Source: DAITQM01 sp036832975
Lineage (GTDB): Bacteria; Pseudomonadota; Gammaproteobacteria; Xanthomonadales; Wenzhouxiangellaceae
DNA length: 64,000 bases
Assembly (NCBI GenBank): GCA_036832975.1
Contig: DAITQM010000006.1
Location: forward strand, 43,037 to 107,036
Reading direction: 5' to 3'
Position numbers and translations under genes: made by a program. Positions 11,272 to 19,045 of this stretch are shown here, one piece after another (position 1 is the stretch's first letter; each line of letters starts with the position of its first letter). The notes under the pieces are model-generated. The model was not told where the DNA came from. It did no database searches and worked only from the letters and a program-made list of their open reading frames with translations.

Positions 11272-11292
11272 GACGAAGGCTCCTGTTGTGAT

Positions 11293-11536
11293 ACCCAATT
11301 GTTGCATAGATTCCCGGAATTCTCGGTCAAGCTGGCGAGTGCAGCTTGTCCGATTCCCCGACAAACCGTAGTAATTCTACGGTTCGAGGGGAAGCGGACA
11401 AGATGTGCCGCCAGCTTGGGCGAGAAACCGGGCGCGTCACCTTAGGTGAATTTGATTTTCCTGCTAATAGCGACATAACTATATGATTTCACGGAGAATT
11501 TGATGAAATCGAGCAAAATTTATGCAACTATTGGGT
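11293..11536. mobile_element. MITE-like element, family 1, copy A
   Basis: A 244-bp element with ends ACCCAATTGTTGCATA and TTATGCAACTATTGGGT, near-perfect inverted repeats. The left half is a long imperfect palindrome centred on CCGTAGTAATTCTACGG; its arms read CAAGCTGGCGAGTGCAGCTTG and the approximate inverse. The right half is AT-rich and conserved (GCGACATAACTATATGATTT). The 2-bp flanks are AT/AT. It sits between the divergent FG-GAP gene and the sulfotransferase operon. No transposase is encoded. Copies: 42693-42936 (also 244 bp, inverted), 50751-50981 (variant) and 63947-64000 (cut by the window edge). Confidence 0.85.
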
Positions 11537-11568
11537 ATACTTTCTGACCCGGGCGCCCAGGAAGTATA
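11536..11568. promoter_or_regulatory. Dyad symmetry upstream of the mevalonate/sulfotransferase operon
   Basis: TATACTTTCTG (11536-11546) and CAGGAAGTATA (11558-11568) form an 11-bp inverted repeat with one mismatch and an 11-base GC-rich spacer. It begins at the last base of the MITE-like element and lies about 55 bases before the first operon ATG. It could be an operator, a promoter-region hairpin or a transposition scar. No regulator can be assigned. Confidence 0.4.
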
Positions 11569-11623
11569 AGCGCCCCATTCCCCGACTTCTACCGGAATCA
11601 GCGCATGGCGAAAGCTGCGGATC

Positions 11624-12889
11624 ATGTTGCCCCATCTGGTCGATTCTGGATTCGATTACGAGATCGGTCCTCCAATGCGGCGCGGCCGTGAAAGTCCTTG
11701 GCAATTGGCGGATAATGAGCAGTTTGCACCCAACGTCGTGCTCGTGACTCAGATTGCCCCCACTCCGACTTGGACTCATCCGCTGTTCGGCGCCGATTTT
11801 TTCACTTTGCTCCGGATCCTGACGCGCCACGGGGCGTTGCCGCCTCGTGTCTGGCCGCTGGTCGCCGCCGGCTTGGCCGCGAGCCTGGGGCGCGCGCCGT
11901 TCAGCCTGGTCGAGACGGTGTGGGCCAAAAAGCGCTTGCGACGCCTCGGCGCAATACCGCCGCCGGTATTCATACTCGGCCACTGGCGCTCGGGGACGAC
12001 GCATCTTTTCAACCTGCTGAGCCGCGACCCGGCTTTCGCCTGGGTGGATCCGATCGCCAGCGGCCTGCCGTGGGACTTTCTGCTGCTCGGGCGTTGGCTC
12101 CGCCCGCTGCTGCACCGCGCCCTGCCGGCCGATCGCTATATCGACCGCGTCAAAGTCACACCCGACATGCCGCAGGAAGACGAGATCGGGCTGGCGGCGA
12201 TGCAGACCTTGTCGTATTACCACGGCTTGTATTTCCCGCGGCATTTCGCCACCGAATACCGGCGCGGCGTGTTTCTCGACGAGGTCGCGCAAAAAACCGT
12301 GCGGCGCTGGGAGCAGCGCTGCCGCTTTTACAACGAAAAGCTGCTGCTCGCCAAGATGGGTGATGGCGGGGACGAGTGGGCACCGGCGGGCCGCACGCTG
12401 CTGATCAAAAATCCGGTCTATACGGCGCGTGTCGCGCAGTTGAGAACGATCTGGCCGGATGCCCGTTTCATTCATATTGTCCGCAATCCGTATGTCGTCT
12501 ACCGTTCGACCCGTCGCTTCTACCAGGCGCTGTTGCCGAAACTGGCGTTGCAGCCTTACGCCCCGGATGTCGCCGAGCAGGCGATTCTCGAAGGCTACCC
12601 CCGGATGATGGCCCAACTTGCCGCCGATACCGCCGACTTGCCGCCCAACCGCTTCGTGACTCTGCGTTTCGAGGATCTGGAAGCGTCACCGCTGGCGCAA
12701 CTGGCGCACCTCTACCAGCAGCTCGAGTTGCCCGGTTTCGCCGCCGCCCGGCCGCGTTTTGCCGCCTATCTCGAAACGGTCCGCGACTACCGCAAAGGGC
12801 GCCACGATTTTCCGCCCGAGTGCGTGGCCAAAGTCGATCGTCATTGGCAGGCCGAAGTCCGGGCGCTCGGTTACACGGTGCCGCAATGA
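11624..12889 (+). CDS. PAPS-dependent sulfotransferase family protein (operon gene 1)
   Basis: A 421-residue protein predicted to transfer sulfate from PAPS to an unknown acceptor. The 5'-phosphosulfate loop FILGHWRSGTTHLF is near residues 115-128, and the 3'-phosphate motif FIHIVRNPYVVYRST near 282-296. LRFEDLE and the C-terminal YRKGRHDF region are typical of the bacterial sulfotransferase family. The first 35-40 residues are poorly conserved-looking; GTG codons at 11738 and 11744 could be the true start. The stop overlaps the start of the decarboxylase gene by 4 bases (ATGA), so it is translationally tied to the mevalonate genes. A second sulfotransferase domain is fused to the last gene of the same operon, so the acceptor may be an isoprenoid lipid. 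That is inference. Confidence 0.85.
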   Translation: MLPHLVDSGFDYEIGPPMRRGRESPWQLADNEQFAPNVVLVTQIAPTPTWTHPLFGADFFTLLRILTRHGALPPRVWPLVAAGLAASLGRAPFSLVETVWAKKRLRRLGAIPPPVFILGHWRSGTTHLFNLLSRDPAFAWVDPIASGLPWDFLLLGRWLRPLLHRALPADRYIDRVKVTPDMPQEDEIGLAAMQTLSYYHGLYFPRHFATEYRRGVFLDEVAQKTVRRWEQRCRFYNEKLLLAKMGDGGDEWAPAGRTLLIKNPVYTARVAQLRTIWPDARFIHIVRNPYVVYRSTRRFYQALLPKLALQPYAPDVAEQAILEGYPRMMAQLAADTADLPPNRFVTLRFEDLEASPLAQLAHLYQQLELPGFAAARPRFAAYLETVRDYRKGRHDFPPECVAKVDRHWQAEVRALGYTVPQ

Positions 12890-13902
12890 ACCGCCCGCGA
12901 CCCGGCAGCGCCACGGCGCGGGCCGCCGCTAACATTGCGCTGATCAAATACTGGGGCAAACGCCCTGGGATGCTGAATCTGCCGGCGACCGGCTCGCTGT
13001 CGCTGACGCTCGGCGCCCTGACGACCACGACGACGGTCTCGTTCGATCCGGCGCTCAAAACCGATCAGGTGACGATCAATGGTCACGACGATCCGCAGGT
13101 CACCCGCCGGATCGCTGCCTGGCTCGACCTGGTGCGCGCCGCCGCGGGGGTCACATGGCACGCAGCGATCACGAGCCGCAACGATTTTCCCACCGCCGCC
13201 GGTCTCGCTTCATCGGCTTCCGGTTTCGCCGCGTTGACCGTCGCCGCCGAGGCGGCGCTTGGCATCGACTTTGGCGCGCCGCGCCGCGCCGTCTTCGCCC
13301 GCCGCGGTTCGGGTTCGGCCGGCCGCTCGCTGTACGGCGGTTTCGCGATTCAGCACCGCGGCGAACGGGACGATGGCGAGGACGCGATCGCCGAGCCGCT
13401 GTTTCCCGCCGCGCACTGGCCGCTCGCCGCGGTCATTGCGATCACCGATCCGCGGCCGAAACCGGTGGCCTCGACCGACGGCATGACACTGACCGCCCGA
13501 ACTTCGCCGTACTATCCGGCCTGGGTCGAAAGCAGCGCGGCCGACCTTGCAGCGGCGCGCCAGGCGATCGCGGCCCGTGATTTCGAGCGGCTCGCCGCGC
13601 TCGCCGAGCACAATTGCCTGAAGATGCACGCTAGCGCTCTGGCCGCCGATCCGGGGGTCGTGTACTGGCGCGGCGCGACCGTGGACGGGATCGATGCCGT
13701 CCGTGAACTGCGCGCCGCGGGCGTGCCGGTGTTTTTCACGATCGATGCCGGGCCGCAGGTCAAGGCGATCTGTTTGCCCGCGGCCCAAGATCGGGTCCGC
13801 GAGCGTCTCGCCGCGGTGCCGGGCGTGCACCAGGTCATCACCTCAGCCTTGGGCGAGCCGGCCGAAGTTCTCGCGGCGGAGCCGGGCGGCGACCGATGCT
13901 GA
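12886..13902 (+). CDS. mvaD: Diphosphomevalonate decarboxylase
   Basis: This enzyme makes isopentenyl diphosphate from mevalonate-5-diphosphate using ATP. The open frame extends upstream to 12376, but the ATG at 12886 gives a normal 338-residue protein beginning just before the family motif ANIALIKYWGKR. Other signatures are the GHMP loop TAAGLASSASGFAAL (the ATP and phosphate site), GSGSAGRSLYGGF and FFTIDAGPQVKAI with the catalytic Asp. The start overlaps the sulfotransferase stop by 4 bases and the stop overlaps the next gene by 7 bases. The mevalonate route is uncommon in gammaproteobacteria, most of which use the MEP route, so the operon was probably acquired or lineage-specific. Confidence 0.93.
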   Translation: MNRPRPGSATARAAANIALIKYWGKRPGMLNLPATGSLSLTLGALTTTTTVSFDPALKTDQVTINGHDDPQVTRRIAAWLDLVRAAAGVTWHAAITSRNDFPTAAGLASSASGFAALTVAAEAALGIDFGAPRRAVFARRGSGSAGRSLYGGFAIQHRGERDDGEDAIAEPLFPAAHWPLAAVIAITDPRPKPVASTDGMTLTARTSPYYPAWVESSAADLAAARQAIAARDFERLAALAEHNCLKMHASALAADPGVVYWRGATVDGIDAVRELRAAGVPVFFTIDAGPQVKAICLPAAQDRVRERLAAVPGVHQVITSALGEPAEVLAAEPGGDRC

Positions 13903-14945
13903 GCGCCAGCGCGCCGGGCAAGTTGGTGTTGCTCGGCGAGTACGCCGTGCTCGAAGGGGCGCCGGCACTGGTCCAGGCGATCGATCGCCGCGCCGTCGTT
14001 TCCGTGGTGGAACGCGCAGCCGAACGCGCCTCGTTCCACGCCATCCCGTTACTGCCCCAGGCGATCGAATTCGAATGGACGGCCGACGGCGGGGTGCGTT
14101 TCACCGACGAGGACGCCGGCCGGTCACTGACCCACGCCGCCCGCCTGCTCGCCGCATTCGGGCCGTGGACCGAAAACGGCTCGCCGGTGGCCATCAGCGC
14201 CGACACGCGCCGGTTTTTTGCCGCCGCCGGGTACAAGCTCGGTATTGGCTCGAGCGCCGCGCTCAGCGTCGCGCTCGCCGCCGCCTGGTTCGCGTGCCGC
14301 CACCCCGGCTCGCCGTTCGATCCGGGGCGCTGGCTCGGGGTGTTGCGCGAGCTGCACCGCTCGGCCCAGGGCGGGCAGGGCAGCGGCATCGACCTCGCGG
14401 CCAGCCTCTACGGCGGCGTCATTCGCTATAATCTTGTCGAAGAAAGTCCACAAATCAATCGCTTGAGCCTGCCCGCGGCGCTTTCTTGGGTATGGATCGG
14501 CCTCGGCAGGGCGGCTTCGACGGGCGATTTTCTGCGCGCTGCACGGCGGTTGAAGGAAAGTGATTGCGCGGTGTACGACAACCACATCCGCCACCTCGGT
14601 GAGATCGCCGCCACCGGTTGCGCCGCCGCCGAGGAAAACGACGCCGCCGGCTTGCTCGCCGCGTTGCAGGCCTACGGCGGGGCGCTGGAACGTTTCGGGT
14701 TGGCCGCCGAAGCGCCGATCTACACCGCCGACCACCGCCGGCTGGCGCAGATCGCCGGGCGCTATCCGGTGGCCTTCAAGCCCTCCGGCGCCGGCGGCGG
14801 CGACATCGCGCTGGCGGCGGCGGCGGACCCCGAGGCGCTGGCGGCGTTCGCCCGCGACGTGCACGGTGCCGGCTATCCGCTGTTGCCGCTGGCCCCGGCG
14901 GCGGACGGCGTCACCGTCGCGCTGGCAGTGAACGAGCCCACTTAG
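13896..14945 (+). CDS. Phosphomevalonate kinase (GHMP family)
   Basis: Predicted to phosphorylate mevalonate-5-phosphate to the diphosphate. The 349-residue protein has the GHMP N-terminal motif ASAPGKLVLLGEYAVLEGA, the glycine-rich ATP loop KLGIGSSAALSVALA near residues 110-124, the segment GQGSGIDLAASLYGGVI typical of phosphomevalonate kinases, and the C-terminal motif KPSGAGGGDIALA. It overlaps mvaD by 7 bases and is followed after 15 bases by the reductase/kinase fusion. Assignment as the phosphomevalonate rather than the mevalonate kinase rests on motif style and on the presence of a mevalonate kinase domain in the next gene. Confidence 0.88.
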   Translation: MLSASAPGKLVLLGEYAVLEGAPALVQAIDRRAVVSVVERAAERASFHAIPLLPQAIEFEWTADGGVRFTDEDAGRSLTHAARLLAAFGPWTENGSPVAISADTRRFFAAAGYKLGIGSSAALSVALAAAWFACRHPGSPFDPGRWLGVLRELHRSAQGGQGSGIDLAASLYGGVIRYNLVEESPQINRLSLPAALSWVWIGLGRAASTGDFLRAARRLKESDCAVYDNHIRHLGEIAATGCAAAEENDAAGLLAALQAYGGALERFGLAAEAPIYTADHRRLAQIAGRYPVAFKPSGAGGGDIALAAAADPEALAAFARDVHGAGYPLLPLAPAADGVTVALAVNEPT

Positions 14946-14960
14946 GACCCATCGGCAGTC

Positions 14961-17216
14961 ATGGAAAAATCACGCATTCCCGAGTTCTACAAACTGACAC
15001 CGGCCGAGCGCGTGCGCGCCGTCCGTGAGCGCGGCGCGGTCTCCGACGAAGATTACCGGCTGCTGCTCAGCGGCGAGCACACGCTCAAGATGCCGCGCGC
15101 CGACAAGATGATCGAAAACGTCATCGGTGTGCTCGGCATGCCGATGGGACTCGGGCTCAATTTCGTCATCAACGGAAACGATTACCTGGTGCCGATGGCG
15201 GTCGAGGAACCGTCGATCGTCGCGGCGATCTCGGCGGCGGCGAAAATCGTCCGGCGCAGCGGCGGTTTCATCGCCGAGAGCACCGAGCCGATCCTGATCG
15301 GCCAGATCCAGGTCGTCGATATGGCGCACGCCAGCCAGGCGCGCCAGGCGATCTTGCAACGCAAAGACGAAATCATCAACCTGGCCAACAGCCTGCACCC
15401 GAAGATGGTCGCCCGCGGCGGCGGCGCCAAGGATCTCGAAGTCCACCTGCACCGCGCGCCGTCGAGCGGCAAGGACATGCTGGTCGTCCACCTGCTGGTC
15501 AATACCTGCGATGCGATGGGGGCCAACCTCGTCAACACGATGTGCGAGGGCGTCGCGAGCCTCGTCGAAAGCATCACCAACGGCAAAGTGTTTCTCAGGA
15601 TCCTCTCCAACTACACCGACCGCGCCCTGGTCCGGGCGCGCGTCGCGATCCCGCCGCAGCACCTGGCCGGTAAGGGTTTCAGCGGCGAGGAAGTGCGCGA
15701 CGGCATCATCCTGGCCAACGACCTGGCGCTCGTCGATCCGTACCGTGCCGCGACGCACAACAAAGGCATCATGAACGGCGTCGATGCCGTGGCGCTGGCC
15801 AGCGGCAACGACTGGCGGGCGATCGAAGCCGCAGCCCATGCCTACGCCTGTCGCGATGGGCGCTACGCCTCGTTGACGCGCTGGTGGCGCGACGATGAAG
15901 GCCGGCTCGCCGGCGAACTCGAGATCCCGATCAAAGTCGGCACCGTCGGCGGCCCGTTGCAATCGAACCCGACGGTGGCGATCAACCTCAGGCTGCTGGC
16001 CGCCGGCTCGGCGCGTGAGCTGGCCGAAGTGATGGGCGCCGTCGGCCTGGCGCAGAACTTCGCCGCCCTGCGTGCCCTGGTCACCGAAGGCATACAGCAG
16101 GGCCATATGACCTTGCACGCGCGCAGCGTGGCGATGGCCGCCGGGGCGCCGGTGGAATTGTTCGAGGAAGTCGTCGACCGGCTGGTGGACAGCGGAGAAA
16201 TCAAGATCTGGAAAGCCCGCGAAATCATCGGCGAGATCGAGGGCCACACGGCGCCGTCCGGCGACCAGCTCGCCACTCCGCTCGATCGCGAGCACGGCAT
16301 CGGCCACGGCAAGCTGATCCTGCTGGGCGAACATGCCGTCGTTTACGGCAGTCACGCGCTGGCCGCTCCGGTGCCGATGGCGATCCAGGCGAAAATCGAA
16401 GACGGCCGCGACGGCGTCGACATCATCATCCCGCGCTGGGGCGTCGAACAGCGGCTGCACGAATCGCCCGCCAAACGCCAATCGTTCGAAAAACCGATCG
16501 CCTTGATCCTCGATAAACTCGGTCTCGGCCGGCGGGCGATGAAGATCGAGATCTTCCCCGGCATTCCACGCGCCACCGGTCTTGGCAGCTCGGCGGCGGT
16601 CGCCGTGGCCATCATCCGCGCCCTTGACGCGCATTTCAAACTGGGCCTCGGCGACGAGGAAGTCAATGCCCTGGCCTTCGAGTGCGAGAAAGTGGCGCAC
16701 GGCACCCCGTCGGGCATCGACAATACGATGGCGACCTACGGCCGTTTTTTGCTCTTTTGCCGCGGCGAGACGCCCAAGCGCGAGGAAATCGCGATCGCCC
16801 AACCGCTGCCGCTGGTCATCGGGTTCAGCGGTGTCGAAAGCCTGACCGCCAAGATGGTCGCCCGAGTGCGCGACGCTTGGCGTAAGCACCCCGAATTGTA
16901 CGAACGCATCTTCCGCGAAATCGATCACCTGGCACAGCAGGGCGCCGCCGCGGTCAAAAGCGGCGATCTCGAACAATTAGGTGAACTGATGAACGTCTGC
17001 CAGGGTCTTTTGAATGCGTTGCAAGTGTCGTGTTGGGAGATCGAAGAGATGATCCAGATCGCCCGCCAGCACGGCGCCCTCGGCGCCAAATTGACCGGCG
17101 GCGGCGGCGGCGGGGCGTTCATCGCGCTATGCGCCGATGCCGCCGGCCGCGCCGAGGTGGCAAGAGCACTGGAAGATCAGGGCTACCGCGCAATGGAGGT
17201 GAACGTTGGCGCTTGA
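14961..17216 (+). CDS. HMG-CoA reductase (class II) fused to mevalonate kinase
   Basis: A continuous 751-residue reading frame joins two consecutive enzymes. Residues 1-430 are a class II (bacterial, degradative-type fold) HMG-CoA reductase: LPxxVxxG is replaced by MPMGLGLNFVI, the catalytic Glu is in VEEPSIVAA (E82/E83), Lys and Asp are in HNKGIMNGVDAVALASGND, and the C-terminal His is in GHMTLHARSVA. Residues 440-751 are a GHMP mevalonate kinase: GKLILLGEHAVVYGSHALA near 448, the ATP loop PRATGLGSSAAVAVAI near 536, GTPSGIDNTMATYG and KLTGGGGGGAFIAL near the end. Both domains look complete, with no linker stop or frameshift. The protein would convert HMG-CoA to mevalonate and then to phosphomevalonate in one polypeptide. 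Confidence 0.93.
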   Translation: MEKSRIPEFYKLTPAERVRAVRERGAVSDEDYRLLLSGEHTLKMPRADKMIENVIGVLGMPMGLGLNFVINGNDYLVPMAVEEPSIVAAISAAAKIVRRSGGFIAESTEPILIGQIQVVDMAHASQARQAILQRKDEIINLANSLHPKMVARGGGAKDLEVHLHRAPSSGKDMLVVHLLVNTCDAMGANLVNTMCEGVASLVESITNGKVFLRILSNYTDRALVRARVAIPPQHLAGKGFSGEEVRDGIILANDLALVDPYRAATHNKGIMNGVDAVALASGNDWRAIEAAAHAYACRDGRYASLTRWWRDDEGRLAGELEIPIKVGTVGGPLQSNPTVAINLRLLAAGSARELAEVMGAVGLAQNFAALRALVTEGIQQGHMTLHARSVAMAAGAPVELFEEVVDRLVDSGEIKIWKAREIIGEIEGHTAPSGDQLATPLDREHGIGHGKLILLGEHAVVYGSHALAAPVPMAIQAKIEDGRDGVDIIIPRWGVEQRLHESPAKRQSFEKPIALILDKLGLGRRAMKIEIFPGIPRATGLGSSAAVAVAIIRALDAHFKLGLGDEEVNALAFECEKVAHGTPSGIDNTMATYGRFLLFCRGETPKREEIAIAQPLPLVIGFSGVESLTAKMVARVRDAWRKHPELYERIFREIDHLAQQGAAAVKSGDLEQLGELMNVCQGLLNALQVSCWEIEEMIQIARQHGALGAKLTGGGGGGAFIALCADAAGRAEVARALEDQGYRAMEVNVGA

Positions 17217-17850
17217 CCCAAGGCACGAAACCGACGCCGGCATCGGCGACATCGTCTCGTTCGACGACGAACAACTGATCCTCGTCGACGACCTGGATCA
17301 CGAAACCGGTCACCTCGACAAAGGCGCCTGCCACGACGGCGACGGCGTCCTGCACCGCGCTTTTTCGCTGTTCATCTTCAACGATGAAGGCGAACTGCTG
17401 CTCCAGCAGCGCGCCGCCGATAAAAGACTGTGGCCGCTTTACTGGTCGAACAGTTGCTGCTCCCACCCGCGACAGGGCGAGAGCATGACCCACGCGACCC
17501 GGCGTCGGCTCGAGCAGGAACTGGGCCTGACCGCCGAGCTGGAATTTTTATACAAATTTCAATATCACGCGCGCTTCGGCGAAATCGGCTCGGAGCGCGA
17601 ACTGTGCTGGGTGTTCGCCGGCCGGGCGGGGCGCAAACCCCATATCAACGCCAATGAAATCGCCGCCGCCCGCTATATCGCGGCCGCCGCGCTCGACGAC
17701 GAACTGCAAGCCTCGCCGGAGACCTTCACCCCGTGGTTCAAGATGGAATGGACCCGGCTGCGCAGCGAATTCGCCGCCCCGCTTGCACGCTATCTCGAAC
17801 CCGACCGGTCCTCATCGGAACAATCCGCGGCGCGGGCCGGGTCGCGATAA
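17206..17850 (+). CDS. idi: Isopentenyl-diphosphate delta-isomerase, type I
   Basis: Interconverts IPP and DMAPP. A 214-residue Nudix-fold protein with VLHRAFSLFIFNDEGELLLQQR, the catalytic Cys in YWSNSCCSHPRQGE, the Nudix-like helix TRRRLEQELGL and the catalytic Glu segment SERELCWVFAG. The start is a TTG at 17206, chosen because GGAGGT lies 5 bases upstream and the open frame has no better start. It overlaps the fusion gene by 11 bases. The C-terminal tail beyond residue 195 is polar and probably disordered. It completes the lower mevalonate pathway in the operon; HMG-CoA synthase is not in the window. Confidence 0.95.
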   Translation: MALDPRHETDAGIGDIVSFDDEQLILVDDLDHETGHLDKGACHDGDGVLHRAFSLFIFNDEGELLLQQRAADKRLWPLYWSNSCCSHPRQGESMTHATRRRLEQELGLTAELEFLYKFQYHARFGEIGSERELCWVFAGRAGRKPHINANEIAAARYIAAAALDDELQASPETFTPWFKMEWTRLRSEFAAPLARYLEPDRSSSEQSAARAGSR

Positions 17851-17904
17851 ACGCCATGTTCGAACCGGCCGTACGACAACCGCCCTTGCCTTGAGGAGTA
17901 TGAG

Positions 17905-19035
17905 ATGGGGATCCCGCTGATCCAACAATACCGCGTCGCCCGTTACATCCTGGGTAAAAAATTCGGCGGCGAAAAACGCTACCCGCTGGTATTGATGCTG
18001 GAACCGCTGTTTCAGTGCAACCTGGCCTGCGCCGGTTGCGGCAAGATCGACTACCCCAAGGAAATCCTGCAGCGCCGGATGTCGGTCGAGGACGCGCTCC
18101 AAGCCGTGGACGAATGCGGCGCGCCGATGGTCTCGATCCCCGGCGGCGAGCCGTTGATCCACAAAGAGCTGCCGGAGATCGTGCGCGGCATTATCGCCCG
18201 CAAAAAGTTCGTTTATCTGTGCACCAACGCCATTCTGCTCACCAAGAAAATCGACGACTACGCCCCGTCGCCCTATTTCACCTGGTCGATCCACCTCGAC
18301 GGCCTGCAAGCTGAACACGACCGCTCGGTTTGCCAGGAAGGGGTGTTCGACAAAGCCATCGAGGCAATCGAACTGGCACTCGGCAAGGGCTTCAGAGTCA
18401 CCGTCAACTGCACGCTGTTCGACGGCGAGGATCCCGAACGGATCGCCGAGTTTTTCGACTACTGCCGCGAACTCGGCGTCGAGGGCATCACTGTCTCACC
18501 CGGCTACAGCTACCAGCACGCCCCGCGCCAGGATGTTTTTCTCGGTCGTACGCGCAGCAAAAACCTGTTCCGCGAGATCTTCCGCCGCGGCAAAGGTCGC
18601 CGCTGGCCGTTCAATCATTCGAGTCTGTACCTCGACTTTATCGCCGGCAACCAGACCTACCAGTGCACGCCGTGGAGCAACCCGACCTACAACGTCTTCG
18701 GCTGGCAAAAGCCCTGTTATTTATTGGTCGATGAAGGTTACGCGCCGAGTTTCAAAGCCTTGATGGACGAAACGCTGTGGGACAATTACGGCAGTGGCCG
18801 CAACCCGCAGTGCGACAACTGCATGGCGCACTGCGGCTACGAGGGCACCGCAGTGGCCGATACCTTCGCGCATCCTCTCAAGGCGCTGGGCGTCTGGTGG
18901 CGCGGGCCGCGGGTCGACGGGCCGTTGGCTCCGGAATTGCCGATCGTCTATCGCCAAGCCAAACCCGATCAGATCCCGCTGACGCTCGAACCGCGGCGCA
19001 CGGCAACCCTACCGGAGACGGCCGACATCGGCTGA
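17905..19035 (+). CDS. hpnH: HpnH-like radical SAM protein (adenosyl-hopene transferase family)
   Basis: A 376-residue radical SAM enzyme. The cluster motif C38-x3-C42-x2-C45 is in FQCNLACAGCGKIDYP, followed by the SAM motif PGGEPLIHKE. A CDNCMAHCGYEG motif near residue 310 and QCTPWSNPTYNVFGWQKPCY match the HpnH family, whose characterised members attach a 5'-deoxyadenosyl group to diploptene in hopanoid side-chain synthesis. GAGGAG lies 7 bases before the ATG. It follows idi by 54 bases and precedes the HpnB-like gene by 10 bases. No squalene-hopene cyclase is in the window, so the substrate could be a hopene made elsewhere or another polyprenoid. Confidence 0.9.
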   Translation: MGIPLIQQYRVARYILGKKFGGEKRYPLVLMLEPLFQCNLACAGCGKIDYPKEILQRRMSVEDALQAVDECGAPMVSIPGGEPLIHKELPEIVRGIIARKKFVYLCTNAILLTKKIDDYAPSPYFTWSIHLDGLQAEHDRSVCQEGVFDKAIEAIELALGKGFRVTVNCTLFDGEDPERIAEFFDYCRELGVEGITVSPGYSYQHAPRQDVFLGRTRSKNLFREIFRRGKGRRWPFNHSSLYLDFIAGNQTYQCTPWSNPTYNVFGWQKPCYLLVDEGYAPSFKALMDETLWDNYGSGRNPQCDNCMAHCGYEGTAVADTFAHPLKALGVWWRGPRVDGPLAPELPIVYRQAKPDQIPLTLEPRRTATLPETADIG

Positions 19036-19045
19036 CCCGGACGCG

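Noticed and set aside
11272..11364. N-terminal extension of the FG-GAP protein (SMQQLGITT)
   Set aside because: Encoded by the MITE-like element; the ATG at 11271 has AGGAG upstream and starts the signal peptide region.
12376..12885. Long upstream extension of the mvaD frame
   Set aside because: Overlaps the sulfotransferase gene in another frame; the ATG at 12886 fits the family length and the ATGA overlap.
14970..16976. A 668-codon minus-strand open frame across the reductase/kinase fusion
   Set aside because: Antisense shadow; the plus frame carries full enzyme signatures.
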